From: Tyzzerella sp963558545
GTDB taxonomy: Bacteria > Bacillota > Clostridia > Lachnospirales > CAG-274
Reading direction: 5' to 3'
NCBI RefSeq assembly: GCF_963558545.1
Contig: NZ_CAUWHO010000050.1
Location: forward strand, 1 to 14,675
DNA length: 14,675 bases
Positions within the stretch are counted from its first letter, which is position 1. The number at the start of each line of letters is the position of its first letter. This document shows, piece by piece, positions 14,524 through 14,675 of the stretch. The translations under genes and the position numbers were made by a program. Under the pieces are notes generated by a model that saw nothing but the letters and a program-made list of their open reading frames with translations, was not told where the DNA came from and searched no databases.

Positions 14524-14563
14524 AAAAATATACCTATAGGCTAAAACTTATAGGTATATTTTT
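14524..14563 (+). terminator. Intrinsic terminator after the Rpn gene (likely bidirectional)
   Basis: A perfect 15-bp stem (14524-14538 with 14549-14563) and 10-nt loop end in TTTTT. The A-run on the left arm makes it usable in reverse too. Confidence 0.9.
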
Positions 14564-14636
14564 ATTAGAAAATAAGAAAGGAAAGTATAAAGTAGTGGCA
14601 TCTAAATGGTCTGCTCTACTGAAATTACCCCACCCC

Positions 14637-14675
14637 CTAACTTTGATTTAGCTTTAGGGCAAAATTCTCAAACAG
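14637..14675 (-). CDS. 3' end of a minus-strand gene, possibly an insertion-sequence transposase
   Basis: On the minus strand the last 39 bases read as the C-terminus LFENFALKLNQS followed by TAG at 14637-14639; the other two minus frames hit stops at once. The gene body is outside the window. The tail from about 14590 is visibly richer in G+C than the rest and holds a C-run (14629-14637), so it is probably foreign, perhaps the end of an insertion sequence with its terminal region at 14590-14636. I cannot name the family from 12 residues. Confidence 0.35.
   Translation of the reverse strand: MFENFALKLNQS

Noticed and set aside
14590..14640. tRNA-like minus-strand stretch containing AGTAGAGCAG
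   Set aside because: No acceptor stem, anticodon arm or T-arm can be assembled around it.

Overview
The window is extremely AT-rich (my estimate is a quarter G+C or less). It uses ATA, AGA and TTA codons heavily, has strong Shine-Dalgarno sites, and almost every gene reads on the plus strand. The sigma-like factor, the three-serine-recombinase module and the Rpn nucleases suggest a low-GC Firmicute of the Clostridia. A fusobacterium is possible; no marker in the window settles it.

Left part (1-7127): a DUF3298-like protein cut by the window edge, then a same-strand cluster. It holds two unrecognised proteins (772-2163, 2172-2864), a frameshifted Rpn/PD-(D/E)XK nuclease (2879-3695), a very large Hsp70/SrfB-like ATPase broken by one apparent frameshift and three same-frame stops (3702-6292), and a protein whose N-terminus is loosely reminiscent of phage-baseplate or TssK modules (6317-7090). 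An intrinsic terminator at 7098-7127 ends the cluster.

Middle and right (7140-13500): a mobile-element recombination module. It begins with a short sigma-like regulator under a promoter. Its leader carries a terminator hairpin and then a helix that would hide the Shine-Dalgarno and start codon. Next comes about 640 bp without a convincing gene, which holds what looks like a large structured RNA: a 14-bp long-range helix, a GC-rich core, three tandem 29-nt hairpin repeats and a 13-bp inverted repeat. Then follow a PemK/MazF toxin, a 145-aa unknown, a 47-aa SHOCT-like protein and three large-serine-recombinase genes. The first recombinase has a nonsense codon, the second has no catalytic domain and the third looks intact.

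Right edge (13500-14675): an intact Rpn nuclease gene with its own promoter and terminator, then a short GC-richer tail with the last codons of a minus-strand gene.

Three points stand out. (1) A structured, repeat-bearing RNA sits directly before a MazF-fold toxin that has no visible protein antitoxin, a layout like type III toxin-antitoxin loci. (2) Both Rpn genes contain an in-frame internal start with a good Shine-Dalgarno that would make the C-terminal RpnS antitoxin, with expandable four-residue repeats. In the first gene the nuclease frame is broken but the RpnS frame is intact. (3) The sigma-like gene has a leader that looks built for attenuation and translational control.
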